A DNA stretch of 52,441 bases from Pandoraea sp. ASV26 (GCF_016428915.1 NZ_JAELTP010000033.1:1-52441); one strand, 5' to 3'. Shown: positions 17,197 to 26,089, numbered from the stretch's first letter. Program-made: numbers and translations. The notes: generated by a model not told the origin, from the letters alone.

Positions 17197-19369
17197 GAGG
17201 ACGATTGCGCGAAGGTTGAGCGAAGTAGACGGCGTGGCCGTCGAGCCGATCGGCGATGTCGGTAAGCGCCGCCACGAGGCGCGGCAGATGCAAGGCATCG
17301 TCGGTACGAAGGTGGCCGTTGGACGTTTGCCATCGCGCGAGACGCCGCGCCGCATGACGCGCATGCCGGGCCGCCAATGCTGGCTCGGGATGCCGCGCAT
17401 GCAGGCGACACGCCACGCGATCGAGCGCCGTCGTGACGATCTTGTGGGCGTCGGCCGCCGAAGCACGAACGCCTTCGCGACGCATCCAGATGCGCAACCG
17501 CCACACCTCGCGGCCGAGGTGCAGGCTCGCGAGCGCGTCGGCAATGTCGGCATGCATGGCGTCGGGCTGCGTCTTGCGCAGCGCGCCGAGCTGCGCAATG
17601 CGGTGCTGCTGACGCCACTGCCAGCGCCGTGCGGCGGACATCAGCCGTTCGACGGACACGGGCGACGTGCGCGCACGCAGCACACGCAACGACGCATCGC
17701 GGATATGCAGTCGCAGACGTGCAATGTCGCGCGGCAAGTGACGCGGCAGGAACAGGCGGAAACCTAGCCACGCGAGCGCGGCACCGACCACCCAGGCGAG
17801 CGCCCAGTTGAGGAACTGGCCGAGGTCATAGTGCATCGGGTTGTCGGCCGCCGTCAGCGTGTTGAAGCCGACCAGATAGGCCAATGCCGCTAGTCCGTGC
17901 TGGGGCATCGTCGTGGCGAAGATGCCTGGCAACCAGAACAGCGCCAGCACCACGAGCAGCAGCGGCAGTCCCTCGATGTGCGGCAGGATGCCGAAAGCAC
18001 ACACGAACGCCATCGGCACAGCGAACAGCGTTCCCTTGACGAATTGCCAAGCCCCGGCGGCAGGATTCGGTGCCGTCGCAAGCAGCGCGCAATACGGCGA
18101 GACGATCAGCAGCATCATGTCGCCGTGCGGCCACCCGGTGACAATCCATATGGCCCCGGCGGCAAACAGCGTCAGCGCGGCGCGCAGGCCGTTCTGCCAC
18201 GCTGCGCGCACATCGCGGTAAAAGCGCAGGGGCGTCGGCGCACCGGCCGGCCTCGGACGATGCAATGACGCGAGGCCGTCCAGCGCCGCCAGAAAATCGT
18301 CGATCTGCTCGATCAGGCGGTCGATGACGATGAGCATGCCGGGGGGCAGCGCCGGGCGGGTCTGGCTCGCGGCGACAAGCTGCTCACGCGCCTCGCGCAT
18401 GATGCCCGCAGCCGTCGTCAGCCCCTGCCCGCCTTGGGCGAGAGCGTTCGATGCGTCGCGCCAGGCTTGCGCGAGCATCGGGCGCAGCGCTCTCAAGTCC
18501 TGCTCGCAGGCGTACCCCTGGACCGCCGCCACCGATGGCAAGCCACCTGCCAACGCGGCGAAGAGCGATGCCATGGCATGCCTCACCGCATGCGCACGAT
18601 GCGCAAGATCGGCCGACTCTGCCTTGCCCACGGCGAGCAGATCATCGACACCGTAAATCTCGGCGATCAGTTGACGTCGTGCACACGCCACGTCAGTGGG
18701 CGTGGCGCCGGCCGGTTCGTACGTTGCGGCCAGCGCCTGCGCAGTGCGAGAGGCGAGCCGCGTGAGCAGCCCCTCCAGCTTTCCCCGCACGCCGCGGGTG
18801 CTGAAAAGCGCCGACACCAACGACAAGCAAATCACCCCGACCATGACGGTCGAGCCTCGACCGACAACGTGTTCAAACGTGAGCTGCGGGTGTTGAAGCG
18901 CGCCGAAAGTGGCCAGTCCGACGGTGTATCCCGCGACCACGACGCCCGACGCACGGAAGTGCCGCAGCATCGTCATGCCGGCGACGCACAGCCCCAGCCA
19001 GACGGCGAACCCCAGCAGGAACAGCCATGGCATCTGACCGAACGCCGACATCAGCAGCACCGACGCGACCATTCCCCCGAGCGTGCCAAGTACGCGCCAC
19101 GCGCCCTTGCCGATCACGGCGCCCTGAATCGGATGGATGACGAGCAACACCGTCGACGCCGCCGAATAGGGCATCTCCAGCGAGAGCCCATACGCTACGC
19201 ACAGCGCGAGCCACGCCGCAACGACGCTGCGTAGCACATAGGTGGCGCGCGGCGACGTGAAATCCAACCACGATAGACGGGCAAGCAGCCGTGGTAGCGG
19301 TGGCAGAGGTGGCAGCAGTGAAGCGCTACGCGCGTCTGACGGGCTTGCCGTGGAAGGCGTCGATGACAC
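17186..19369 (-). CDS. FUSC-family inner membrane efflux protein (AaeB-like)
   Basis: A 727-aa inner membrane protein with two clusters of hydrophobic helices (about 45-190 and 390-530), each followed by a soluble Ala/Arg-rich helical domain, which is the usual FUSC layout. PYSAASTVLLVIHPIQGAVI and GTLGGMVASVLLM lie in the first block and GDMMLLIVSPYCALLATAPNP in the second. In E. coli the related AaeB exports aromatic carboxylic acids; the substrate here is open. It starts with GTG at 19369 and is the first pump gene of the operon, with a LysR gene 137 nt upstream on the same strand. Confidence 0.9.
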   Translation of the reverse strand: MSSTPSTASPSDARSASLLPPLPPLPRLLARLSWLDFTSPRATYVLRSVVAAWLALCVAYGLSLEMPYSAASTVLLVIHPIQGAVIGKGAWRVLGTLGGMVASVLLMSAFGQMPWLFLLGFAVWLGLCVAGMTMLRHFRASGVVVAGYTVGLATFGALQHPQLTFEHVVGRGSTVMVGVICLSLVSALFSTRGVRGKLEGLLTRLASRTAQALAATYEPAGATPTDVACARRQLIAEIYGVDDLLAVGKAESADLAHRAHAVRHAMASLFAALAGGLPSVAAVQGYACEQDLRALRPMLAQAWRDASNALAQGGQGLTTAAGIMREAREQLVAASQTRPALPPGMLIVIDRLIEQIDDFLAALDGLASLHRPRPAGAPTPLRFYRDVRAAWQNGLRAALTLFAAGAIWIVTGWPHGDMMLLIVSPYCALLATAPNPAAGAWQFVKGTLFAVPMAFVCAFGILPHIEGLPLLLVVLALFWLPGIFATTMPQHGLAALAYLVGFNTLTAADNPMHYDLGQFLNWALAWVVGAALAWLGFRLFLPRHLPRDIARLRLHIRDASLRVLRARTSPVSVERLMSAARRWQWRQQHRIAQLGALRKTQPDAMHADIADALASLHLGREVWRLRIWMRREGVRASAADAHKIVTTALDRVACRLHARHPEPALAARHARHAARRLARWQTSNGHLRTDDALHLPRLVAALTDIADRLDGHAVYFAQPSRNRPHAQ

Positions 19370-19506
19370 GATGACCCTTGAATGCAGTGACGATGTTCAT
19401 CACTGTAGGGTCGGCCTGTTCGGTGCGAAAAGTGACTTGATTCGAATTGACGATTGCGTCTGACGCACTGATCTTCATCCCTACCTTTTGCCGAGGGCGT
19501 GCGTGG

Positions 19507-20409
19507 TCAGTACGTCTCGCAAATCACCCGGATCGTCCGGCGCAGCCACTGGTGTGCCGGATCGGCATGAAACCGGGGATGCCAGGCTTGTGTCAGGACG
19601 ACGGTCTCCAGCGGAATCGGCAAGTCGAATTGGCGCAAATGCATCCCGGCATCCAGCGCGCTCTGGGCGAGATGCGACGGTAACGCCAGCAGCAGGTCGC
19701 TGTTCTGCAACGTGAAGAGTGCGGTAAACGGCGTGGGCACGACCAGCGCGACGTGGCGGCGCAGCCCCAGATCGGCCAGCGCACCATCGATCGGCCCCGC
19801 AAACTTCCCTCGCCGGGAGATGCCGATGTGGCCCCATAGCGTGATCCGCTCGGGTGTCACGTCCTCGTCGAAGATGGGGTGATCGCGACGCGCGATGCCG
19901 ACGAAGCGCGTGGTGAAAAGCGACTGCATGCGGATCTCCGGACCAAGCTGACGCGACGCGCTGATGAACAGATCGATGCGTCCACTGCGCAGCGCATCGT
20001 CGTCGATATCGTCCTCTTCCGGCGCGAAGCGCAGCATGGCGCGCGGCATCTCGGCGGCCATCGCCTCCAGCAGACGCCCCGAATGCAACCCGACGAAGAT
20101 GTCGTTAGCGCGCACGTTGAAGCGTCGTTCCAGTGTGTTGAGATCGACGCCGTCGCCCGGCGTCAGCACCTGGGTAGCCTGCTCGACCACGCGCCGCACC
20201 TGCTCGCGCATGGCCAGCGCGCGGGGTGTCGGCACCAGCTTTCGTCCCGCCTGGACGAAGACCGGATCGCCGAGTGTCTCGCGTATGCGGCTGAGCGTGC
20301 GGCTCATCGCGGGCGGACTCAGATGCATGCGTCGCGCTGCGCCGACAACACTCCCCTCCTCCAAAAGCACATCGAGCGCGTGAAGCAGATTGAGATCAGG
20401 GGGTGACAT
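19507..20409 (-). CDS. LysR-type regulator next to the FUSC pump
   Basis: A 300-aa regulator that starts MSPPDLNLLHALDVLLEEGS with a winged helix at about 5-63 (VVGAARRMHLSPPAMSRTLSRIRE) and a periplasmic-binding-like effector domain after residue 90. The motif DPVFVQAGRKLVPTPRA resembles LeuO/NodD-class LysR proteins. It is co-oriented with and upstream of the FUSC-DUF1656-HlyD-OMF operon, so it probably controls it, although LysR genes are more often divergent. The ATG at 20409 is preferred over the frame opening at 20433 because the family starts close to the first helix. Confidence 0.9.
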   Translation of the reverse strand: MSPPDLNLLHALDVLLEEGSVVGAARRMHLSPPAMSRTLSRIRETLGDPVFVQAGRKLVPTPRALAMREQVRRVVEQATQVLTPGDGVDLNTLERRFNVRANDIFVGLHSGRLLEAMAAEMPRAMLRFAPEEDDIDDDALRSGRIDLFISASRQLGPEIRMQSLFTTRFVGIARRDHPIFDEDVTPERITLWGHIGISRRGKFAGPIDGALADLGLRRHVALVVPTPFTALFTLQNSDLLLALPSHLAQSALDAGMHLRQFDLPIPLETVVLTQAWHPRFHADPAHQWLRRTIRVICETY

Positions 20410-20442
20410 GAGGACATCCCATGCATTGCACAAAACGCAATC

Positions 20443-21339
20443 CTACCTCGTGTTTCGTGCCTCTCGCAGCAGCCATTCGCGTACGTCACGAATCTGTTCG
20501 GCATGACGCGTCCGACGCGGATACACGATGTAAAAGCCGGCGCCCGTACGGAGTTCGGTGTCGAAGAGTCGCATGAGACGGCCCGCCGCGACGTCTGCCG
20601 CGATGAAATCGGTGTGCGCGAGCGCCAGCCCCTGCCCTGAGACGGCGGCGTCGATGGCGAGCGCCGTCTGATTGAAGCGAACGTTCTTCGCGACGGACAA
20701 CGACGCCTGCGGCATCGCGTGCTCAAGGAACTGCGGCCAGGCGTTGTGTGCGTCGTGCAGCAAGGCATGGCCGCGCAAACTGCCTGTCTCGCCGGGATGG
20801 CCAATCGCCGCAATCGTCTGCGGCGATGCCACCGCGACCTGCACCTCGTCGAAGAGCGGCTCGACAATCAGGCCGCTGCCGAACGGCGGCCTGCCATAGC
20901 GCACGGCGAGATCGACGGCGTCTGCCTGGAAATGCGAAAGCCGGTCCGTGGCGAGAATGCGCAGATCGATATCCGGATGCGTCTCGAGAAACGCGGGGAG
21001 CCGCGGAATCAGCCACTTGGACGCCAACGTCGGCGTCACGCTGATGGTCAGACGCAGCGGCTCCGGACGCAACGCCTGCGTCGCCTGCGTGAGGATCTCG
21101 AACGCGCGCCGCACCCCGCCCGCATAACGTCGCCCGTTTTCGGTCAGCGACAGCGCACGCGGGTGCCGCTCGAAGAGTTTCATGTCCAGTTCGGACTCCA
21201 ACCCGCGAATCTGCTGGGCGACGGCCCCCTGCGTGACCCCAAGTTCTTCGGCGGCGAGCCGGAAATTGAGGTGCCGGCTCGCCGCCTCGAAGGCGCGCAG
21301 CGCATTAAGCGACGGCAATCGGCCGATCGGTTCCGTCAT
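20443..21339 (-). CDS. LysR-type regulator, GcvA-like
   Basis: A 298-aa regulator. The start LPSLNALRAFEAASRHLNFR and helix-turn-helix AAEELGVTQGAVAQQIRGLE are characteristic of the GcvA group, followed by MKLFERHPRALSLTENGRRY. The effector domain includes SVTPTLASKWLIPRLPAF and AVDLAVRYGRPPF, also GcvA-type. It is divergent from the SDR gene over a 135-nt gap, which makes that gene its most likely target. It also lies just 33 nt upstream of the second LysR gene on the same strand, so the two regulators may share a transcript. Confidence 0.92.
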   Translation of the reverse strand: MTEPIGRLPSLNALRAFEAASRHLNFRLAAEELGVTQGAVAQQIRGLESELDMKLFERHPRALSLTENGRRYAGGVRRAFEILTQATQALRPEPLRLTISVTPTLASKWLIPRLPAFLETHPDIDLRILATDRLSHFQADAVDLAVRYGRPPFGSGLIVEPLFDEVQVAVASPQTIAAIGHPGETGSLRGHALLHDAHNAWPQFLEHAMPQASLSVAKNVRFNQTALAIDAAVSGQGLALAHTDFIAADVAAGRLMRLFDTELRTGAGFYIVYPRRTRHAEQIRDVREWLLREARNTR

Positions 21340-21474
21340 GGTGTAGTTTTTCTACTGGATGAAGCGTCGAAATCTGGTGCATCGAGCGTTCGCGGCGATG
21401 TTACGCTGTCACGCATGAATCACGAAGGCTCATGACCGTTGGGGTGAGCATCAACGTATCCGGAGGATATCAGC

Positions 21475-22179
21475 ATGACAGTAGAAAAAGTGGCGTTAAT
21501 TACGGCGGGTGGCAGCGGCATGGGGGCCGCAGCAGCGCGGCGTCTGGCGGCGGATGGCTTCAAGGTGGGCATCCTGTCGTCGTCGGGCAAAGGCGAGGCA
21601 CTTGCCGCCGAGTTGGGCGGCGTGGGCGTGACAGGATCGAATCAGTCGAACGACGCCTTGGCGAAACTGGTCGAGCTGGCCGTCGAGCGCTGGGGTCGTG
21701 TCGATGTGCTCGTGAATAGCGCAGGCCACGGGCCGCGCGCAGCGATTCTGGAGATCAGCGACGAGGATTGGCATCGCGGCATGGATACCTACTTGATGAA
21801 CGTGATTCGCCCGACACGGCTCGTCACGCCGATCATGCAGAAGCAACGCTCGGGCGCGATCATCAACATTTCGACGGCGTGGGCGTTCGAGCCGAGCGAG
21901 ATGTTCCCGACGTCCGCGGTGTTTCGCGCCGGACTGGCGTCGTTCACGAAACTGTTTGCGGACAAATACGCGAAGGACAACGTGCGTATGAATAACGTTC
22001 TGCCGGGGTGGATCGACAGCCTGCCGCAGCAGGAGACGCGTCGCGAGAGTGTGCCGATGCAGCGTTATGGCAAGGCAGAAGAAATCGCCGCCACCGTGGC
22101 ATTTCTGGCATCGGAAGGCGGCGGGTACATCACGGGTCAGAACATTCGTGTCGATGGCGGGCTGACGCGCTCGATTTGA
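21475..22179 (+). CDS. Short-chain dehydrogenase-fold protein lacking the YxxxK pair
   Basis: A 234-aa Rossmann protein. The nucleotide motif is TAGGSGMG at 10-17 (Ala in place of the first Gly), NSAGHGP stands for the NNAG strand, and IINISTAWAF contains the catalytic Ser region. At the place of the Tyr-x-x-x-Lys motif it reads SAVFRAGLASF, with Ser and Arg in place of Tyr and Lys. The C-terminal part (NNVLPGWIDS, then FLASEGGGYITGQNIRVDGG) is normal. So the fold and cofactor site are kept but the standard catalytic pair is not. It may be a pseudo-enzyme or use another mechanism. Divergent from the GcvA-like LysR. GGAGG precedes the ATG. Confidence 0.88.
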   Translation: MTVEKVALITAGGSGMGAAAARRLAADGFKVGILSSSGKGEALAAELGGVGVTGSNQSNDALAKLVELAVERWGRVDVLVNSAGHGPRAAILEISDEDWHRGMDTYLMNVIRPTRLVTPIMQKQRSGAIINISTAWAFEPSEMFPTSAVFRAGLASFTKLFADKYAKDNVRMNNVLPGWIDSLPQQETRRESVPMQRYGKAEEIAATVAFLASEGGGYITGQNIRVDGGLTRSI

Positions 22180-22216
22180 GGCAGGCGCACGCGCACCGAA
22201 CGCATGGCAGACGCGA

Positions 22217-22663
22217 TTATTTGGATGCCATGCACTCGACTTCGACGCGCGCATCGAAGGCCATGCCATTCACGCCGAAGGCGCTTCGGGCCGGATACTT
22301 GCCTTCGGTGAAATAGCCCTTGTAGATGTCGTTGAACGCAGGCCATTCCTTCATGTCGGCGAGGAATACCGTGCATTTGACGACATTATCCATAGCATAG
22401 CCGTTCGATTCGAGAACGGTCTTGATGTTGCGCATCATCTGATGCGACTCGGCCACCACCCCGCCCGGGGCGAGTTTCTGTGTTTCCGGCACGATGCCGA
22501 GCTGGCCCGACAGATAGAGCGTGTCTCCGACCTTAACGGCCTCCGTAAAAGGGAACGACCCTTTCATGACCTTGCCCGAATTCAGGTACTGCGGCTCGGC
22601 GGCGACTGACGAAACAGCGACTGTGGCAAGCACAGCGGCAATCAATGTACGGACTTTATTCAT
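22217..22663 (-). CDS. RidA/YjgF family protein with signal peptide
   Basis: A 148-aa protein whose first 22 residues (MNKVRTLIAAVLATVAVSSVAA) form a good Sec signal ending AA. The rest is a RidA domain: LYLSGQLGIVPET, MMRNIKTVLESNGYAMDNVVKC, then YPARSAFGVNG with the Arg that RidA enzymes use to bind the imine/carboxylate. Cytoplasmic RidA hydrolyses reactive enamines; a periplasmic version would act elsewhere or on other substrates. GAGG lies 8 nt before the ATG at 22663. It converges with the SDR gene over 37 nt. Confidence 0.88.
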   Translation of the reverse strand: MNKVRTLIAAVLATVAVSSVAAEPQYLNSGKVMKGSFPFTEAVKVGDTLYLSGQLGIVPETQKLAPGGVVAESHQMMRNIKTVLESNGYAMDNVVKCTVFLADMKEWPAFNDIYKGYFTEGKYPARSAFGVNGMAFDARVEVECMASK

Positions 22664-22935
22664 CAAAATTCCTCGACAGTTTTAAAAAGCACGGGGCTTG
22701 CTCGTGGCGGATTTGATGATATGTGTCGGTGTGCTTGCGGTAAATTGATAACGCGTCGCGTCACTCTTTTTGGGAATAATGGCGCGCCTGTGGGCGAGAA
22801 ATCTCTCGGTATGCCGCGCCGCGAGAACTAATTCGCCGATATCGGACCTTGCGTCGTGGGCCCGAAAAATCCGTCAGGTCAGAACACATCCTGCGCTTGG
22901 CTCCGACGCTTCAGAGCGAGTTATCGGTAGCATTT
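22664..22935. other. Non-coding region at the left border of the low-GC segment
   Basis: About 270 nt without a gene I can support. A 70-codon frame on the plus strand at 22770-22982 has no family features and overlaps the end of the AraC gene. The region holds the probable promoter of the RidA gene (AT-rich around 22675-22690) and the 3' flank of the AraC gene. Base composition falls from here to 26.0 kb. Confidence 0.4.
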
Positions 22936-23868
22936 TCATTCATTGCGAAATGAGCGCGGCGAACGCCCCATCACCTTCTTGAATACCGTGCAAAACGCAC
23001 TCACTGACTCATAACCGACTTGGGCTGCGATTTCGCCGATACGGTCTGGCGTGTGGAGAAGTAGATCCGCAGCCAAAGACATTCGCCAACGCTGGAGATA
23101 ACTCATTGCAGTTTCGCCAACCGTTTCTCGGAACTGCATTGCAAACGCAGATCGTGACATCCCTGCCTCTCGTGCAAGTGATTCCAGCGACCAAGTGGTG
23201 GCGGGCGCAGTATGGAGTGCATGCAACGCTCGACTGATTTTCGGATCAGCTAACGCTTGCAGCCATCCCGGGCCAGTCTGCCCTCCTCGATCCAGTAGCT
23301 GCCGCAGAATCAATACGAGCATGGAAAGTGCAGTCTGCTCAGCCACCAGTCGGCCCCCGGGTTTTGGGTCTCGCAACTCGCTCATGATCGTATCCATCGC
23401 GACACTCAACCTTGAGTGTTCTTCCAGTCCTTGGAGGTGCATAGCGCTCGGAAAAGTCTCCAGAAATCGGTTTGCCTGTTGACCTTTAAAGATAAAAAAG
23501 CCACCGAGGCCCGAAACTTCGCCGCCCCCGTTGATAGTCACTACGCCCCCCCACGGAGCCATCTTCATCAGCCCGAGTGCATCCTGGCAAGGCTGGTCCA
23601 TGCGACTTCCCATTGCGAAAGGCTTCCGACCCGTAAGGATCATGCAACCACCCGCCTCTATCAACCTTGGGCTGGCCTCGCCTTCGATGTGCAACCAAAT
23701 CGAACCCTTTGTGACTGCGTAGCAGCGCAAGCCCTCAAGCCTGGGGAAACGAAGTGACCAGTCTCCCGAAGCATCAATGGCTCTGAACATAAAAGTTGAT
23801 GGCCGCAGGACTTCAAGCACTTTGGAAAGAGGATCGTTGAAGTTCTCTGCGGTCGGAAGGAAGGCCAT
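22936..23868 (-). CDS. AraC-family regulator with N-terminal cupin domain
   Basis: A 310-aa regulator. The N-terminal half (about 10-190) is a cupin-type sensing domain of the AraC-binding/Cupin_6 class, with GSIWLHIEGEASPRLIEAGG. The C-terminal half has two helix-turn-helices (SLESLAREAGMSRSAFAMQF and IGEIAAQVGYESVSAFCTVF) followed by the usual MGRSPRSFR ending. It is divergent from the unknown gene and the MDR reductase, a frequent arrangement for this regulator class, so those are its likely targets. Base composition is lower than that of core genes here. Confidence 0.92.
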   Translation of the reverse strand: MAFLPTAENFNDPLSKVLEVLRPSTFMFRAIDASGDWSLRFPRLEGLRCYAVTKGSIWLHIEGEASPRLIEAGGCMILTGRKPFAMGSRMDQPCQDALGLMKMAPWGGVVTINGGGEVSGLGGFFIFKGQQANRFLETFPSAMHLQGLEEHSRLSVAMDTIMSELRDPKPGGRLVAEQTALSMLVLILRQLLDRGGQTGPGWLQALADPKISRALHALHTAPATTWSLESLAREAGMSRSAFAMQFRETVGETAMSYLQRWRMSLAADLLLHTPDRIGEIAAQVGYESVSAFCTVFKKVMGRSPRSFRNE

Positions 23869-23983
23869 GGCGAACTTGGACGATTAAGAAATAAATTTGT
23901 ACTTTTATGTGTTGATAGTATCAAATCATGCCAATAAAGTGAGCGCTTGAAAAAATAAGCCTGGTGAGATCGGATACGCCAAC

Positions 23984-24496
23984 ATGTACCCACGGATATT
24001 TGCCTTCTTATGGCCCTTGACTCTAGCGATCGTTAGATGTCTGCCTGGGTGCTCGAGCCTGATCCTTGCCAAGCCCTTCGCATGGCCGGGGCTGGATTCC
24101 AAACAGGGCAAGTTGATCGGTTCGTCCAATCGTTCTGTCATCCTCGCCATCACACATGCTGAACTCATCGGAAGCCGTCGAGCAGGCTTCGATCTTGGAG
24201 CTGCCCAGGTGCTTGCGATGCTTCCCTCACAACCCGGGTTAGTGGGGTATTCCGTCCGATCGCGACTCGTTGGGCACGAGGTGTGGACCGCCACCCTTTG
24301 GGTGGATGCGTCTGCCATGAACGCCTTCGTGCTCTCAAAAGAGCACATGGCGGCAGTCAGACAAGGGACAGTAGCGCTTAAAAGCGTCCAGTACCACCGC
24401 GTCGAGATCCCGGTTTCAGAGCTCCCCCTCGGTTGGAATCGAGTATTGGCAGAGCTTGCAGATGCAGCGCCGCCCCGACAACTTGCAACGCCCTAG
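23984..24496 (+). CDS. Conserved hypothetical protein, possible ABM-like fold
   Basis: A 170-aa protein. The first 45 residues are hydrophobic with a Pro-rich turn (LPGCSSLILAKPFAWPGLDS). The second half, with FDLGAAQVLAMLPSQPGLVGYSVR, VWTATLWVDASAMNAFVLSKEHMAAVRQG, looks like the alternating strand/helix pattern of dimeric alpha/beta-barrel monooxygenase-like proteins: a strand ending near WTATLW and an F-x-x-S-x-x-H helix. I do not know a function. It is followed after 32 nt by the MDR reductase gene on the same strand and faces the AraC gene, so all three probably act together. Confidence 0.6.
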   Translation: MYPRIFAFLWPLTLAIVRCLPGCSSLILAKPFAWPGLDSKQGKLIGSSNRSVILAITHAELIGSRRAGFDLGAAQVLAMLPSQPGLVGYSVRSRLVGHEVWTATLWVDASAMNAFVLSKEHMAAVRQGTVALKSVQYHRVEIPVSELPLGWNRVLAELADAAPPRQLATP

Positions 24497-24528
24497 GCCG
24501 AGCGCACCTTCACTTTAGGATCCACACC

Positions 24529-25668
24529 ATGAACAGAAGCAAACATCGGGCGGCCGTACTCGACGGCTTCAACCGTGCGCTGAAATTCATTGAGGTCTCT
24601 AGTCAAGCACCTGGACCTCTTGAGGTTCTGGTGCGAGTTCGGGCAATTGCAATAAATCCGTTTGATCGGATTGTTCAGACATTGGGCGACTTGATAACAC
24701 CTTGGGTGAAGTTCCCGGCTGTTTTGGGATCGGACGTTGCAGGCGAGGTCATTGCCGTAGGCGAAGGCTGTCAGCGAATAAAAGTTGGCGATCGAATTCT
24801 TGGTTTGGCACTCGGCGTGGATCGCGCGGGCAATCGCGCCGTCGAGGGCGCCTTTCAAGAACAGGTCATTCTTCGAGAGGCTTGCTGCAGCCGCTTGCCA
24901 GAACGCATCGCCTTCGTGGATGCTGCGGTCTTACCCCTTGCACTTGCCACCGCATCCAGTGGATTGTTCCTCAAGGGTCAGTTAGGTCTTGACGTGAGCG
25001 CTCTCAATGTCGCATCCACACGTACAGTAAATGAACCCAAAGCATCGGTTGTCATCTGGGGCGGAGCCACCAGTGTTGGAACCGTTGCAATTCAACTAGC
25101 GCACGCTGCGGGTTATCGCGTGCTCAGTACAGCCTCACCTCATAACCATGCTCAAATTCTTCGCCTAGGCGCGTCAGCTGTGGAGGATTACAAGGATAAA
25201 AAGGCTGTAGAGCGACTGCTCGGGGCTTCAAAGGGAACAGGCCTTGCAGGCGTGATGGCGATCGGCGTTGGCTCAGGGCAGCCTTGTCTGCGGATCGCAG
25301 CAGGTCACAGGGCTAAACCCAAGGTAGCCATGGCCAGCGCTCCCATATCACTCGATAGTGCTCCAATCGGGCCCCAAGCAGCATGGCGTCTAGTAAACCT
25401 CCCAAGGCTAGCGGGTGGATTCGCAAAGCTAGCGGTTAGCGCAGGATTCACGAGGGTGCCGACCAGTTCGATATGGGGCACTGCCTTGGTTGAGGAATCA
25501 CTGGGAACCGAAATATTTACCCAATTCGCGGAGACTGCTCTTGCGGACGGTAGGCTAAAGACGGTACCTGAGCCATTCATTACCGGATATCGGCTCGAAG
25601 ACATTCCCGATTCGATGGAGGTACTTCGTAAAGGGATATCCGCGCGCAAAGTCGTTATTGAGTTGTAA
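24529..25668 (+). CDS. Zinc-free MDR-family oxidoreductase
   Basis: A 379-aa medium-chain reductase. The GroES-like part holds AINPFDRIVQTLGD and LGSDVAGEVIAVGEGCQRIKVGDRI. The nucleotide-binding part has the AxxGxxG-type sequence VVIWGGATSVGTVAIQLAHAAGY, followed by LSTASPHNHAQILRLGASAV. Cys/His zinc ligands typical of alcohol dehydrogenases are absent, so this is a quinone-reductase/enoyl-reductase-like member with an unknown substrate. The ATG at 24529 is used; the frame is open to 24433 but overlaps the preceding gene. GC content is roughly 53%, lower than its core neighbours. Confidence 0.88.
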   Translation: MNRSKHRAAVLDGFNRALKFIEVSSQAPGPLEVLVRVRAIAINPFDRIVQTLGDLITPWVKFPAVLGSDVAGEVIAVGEGCQRIKVGDRILGLALGVDRAGNRAVEGAFQEQVILREACCSRLPERIAFVDAAVLPLALATASSGLFLKGQLGLDVSALNVASTRTVNEPKASVVIWGGATSVGTVAIQLAHAAGYRVLSTASPHNHAQILRLGASAVEDYKDKKAVERLLGASKGTGLAGVMAIGVGSGQPCLRIAAGHRAKPKVAMASAPISLDSAPIGPQAAWRLVNLPRLAGGFAKLAVSAGFTRVPTSSIWGTALVEESLGTEIFTQFAETALADGRLKTVPEPFITGYRLEDIPDSMEVLRKGISARKVVIEL

Positions 25669-25689
25669 GCTACGCGTCGTTAGCGTTAT

Positions 25690-25980
25690 CAGCTACAGCG
25701 ACAAAGACATTCTGGCCGCGCTCGATGGCCCACCGGTGACCTGCGGGACCACCTCACGGAAATGCACAGCTGTGGCTGGTGCGCCGCGCTCCACGATGGT
25801 GTCGGTCAAGGCACGCAGGTCTTCGTGAGTGATTGCGACCAGCGTCTGGTTACCGAATTTCGGCTTCAGCTCGCGCTTATAGGCCGCCCAACGCATGTCT
25901 CGGGTGGAGTCGGCCATCGGGTAGCCGCGCAGCCACTTCTCGGCCCATGCGCCGAAGGTCTCAGCATCATGGTATGGCAT
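25690..25980 (-). pseudogene. Tyrosine-integrase fragment with frameshift
   Basis: The frame read from 25980 gives a piece of a phage-type integrase (YPMADSTRDMRWAAYKRELK, then KFGNQTLVAITHEDLRALTD and ERGAPATAVHFREVV), the N-terminal core-binding region. After QV the frame shifts: reading on in the next frame restores HRWAIERGQNV, the expected continuation, so one base was lost near 25736. Upstream a stop codon lies three codons before the ATG, and the catalytic domain is absent. It is a decayed remnant. Its place directly downstream of guaA fits a genomic island integrated at the guaA 3' end. Confidence 0.8.
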
Positions 25981-26089
25981 CAGACCAAATCATGGCATCG
26001 GTGACACATAGCGCCATCTGAAATGCCATGAAAAAAGTCTGCTTGGGCGTGCCAGTGGTTGCCCGTCAGTGCCGCATCAAAAGACAAAA

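Noticed and set aside
22680-22800. A second attachment-site copy of the guaA 3' end at the left island border.
   Set aside because: Only a short GTCACTC-like resemblance at about 22764 was seen; not enough to call a direct repeat.
22770-22982. Possible small plus-strand protein of 70 aa between RidA and AraC genes.
   Set aside because: No ribosome site or conserved-looking sequence, and it runs into the AraC gene end.
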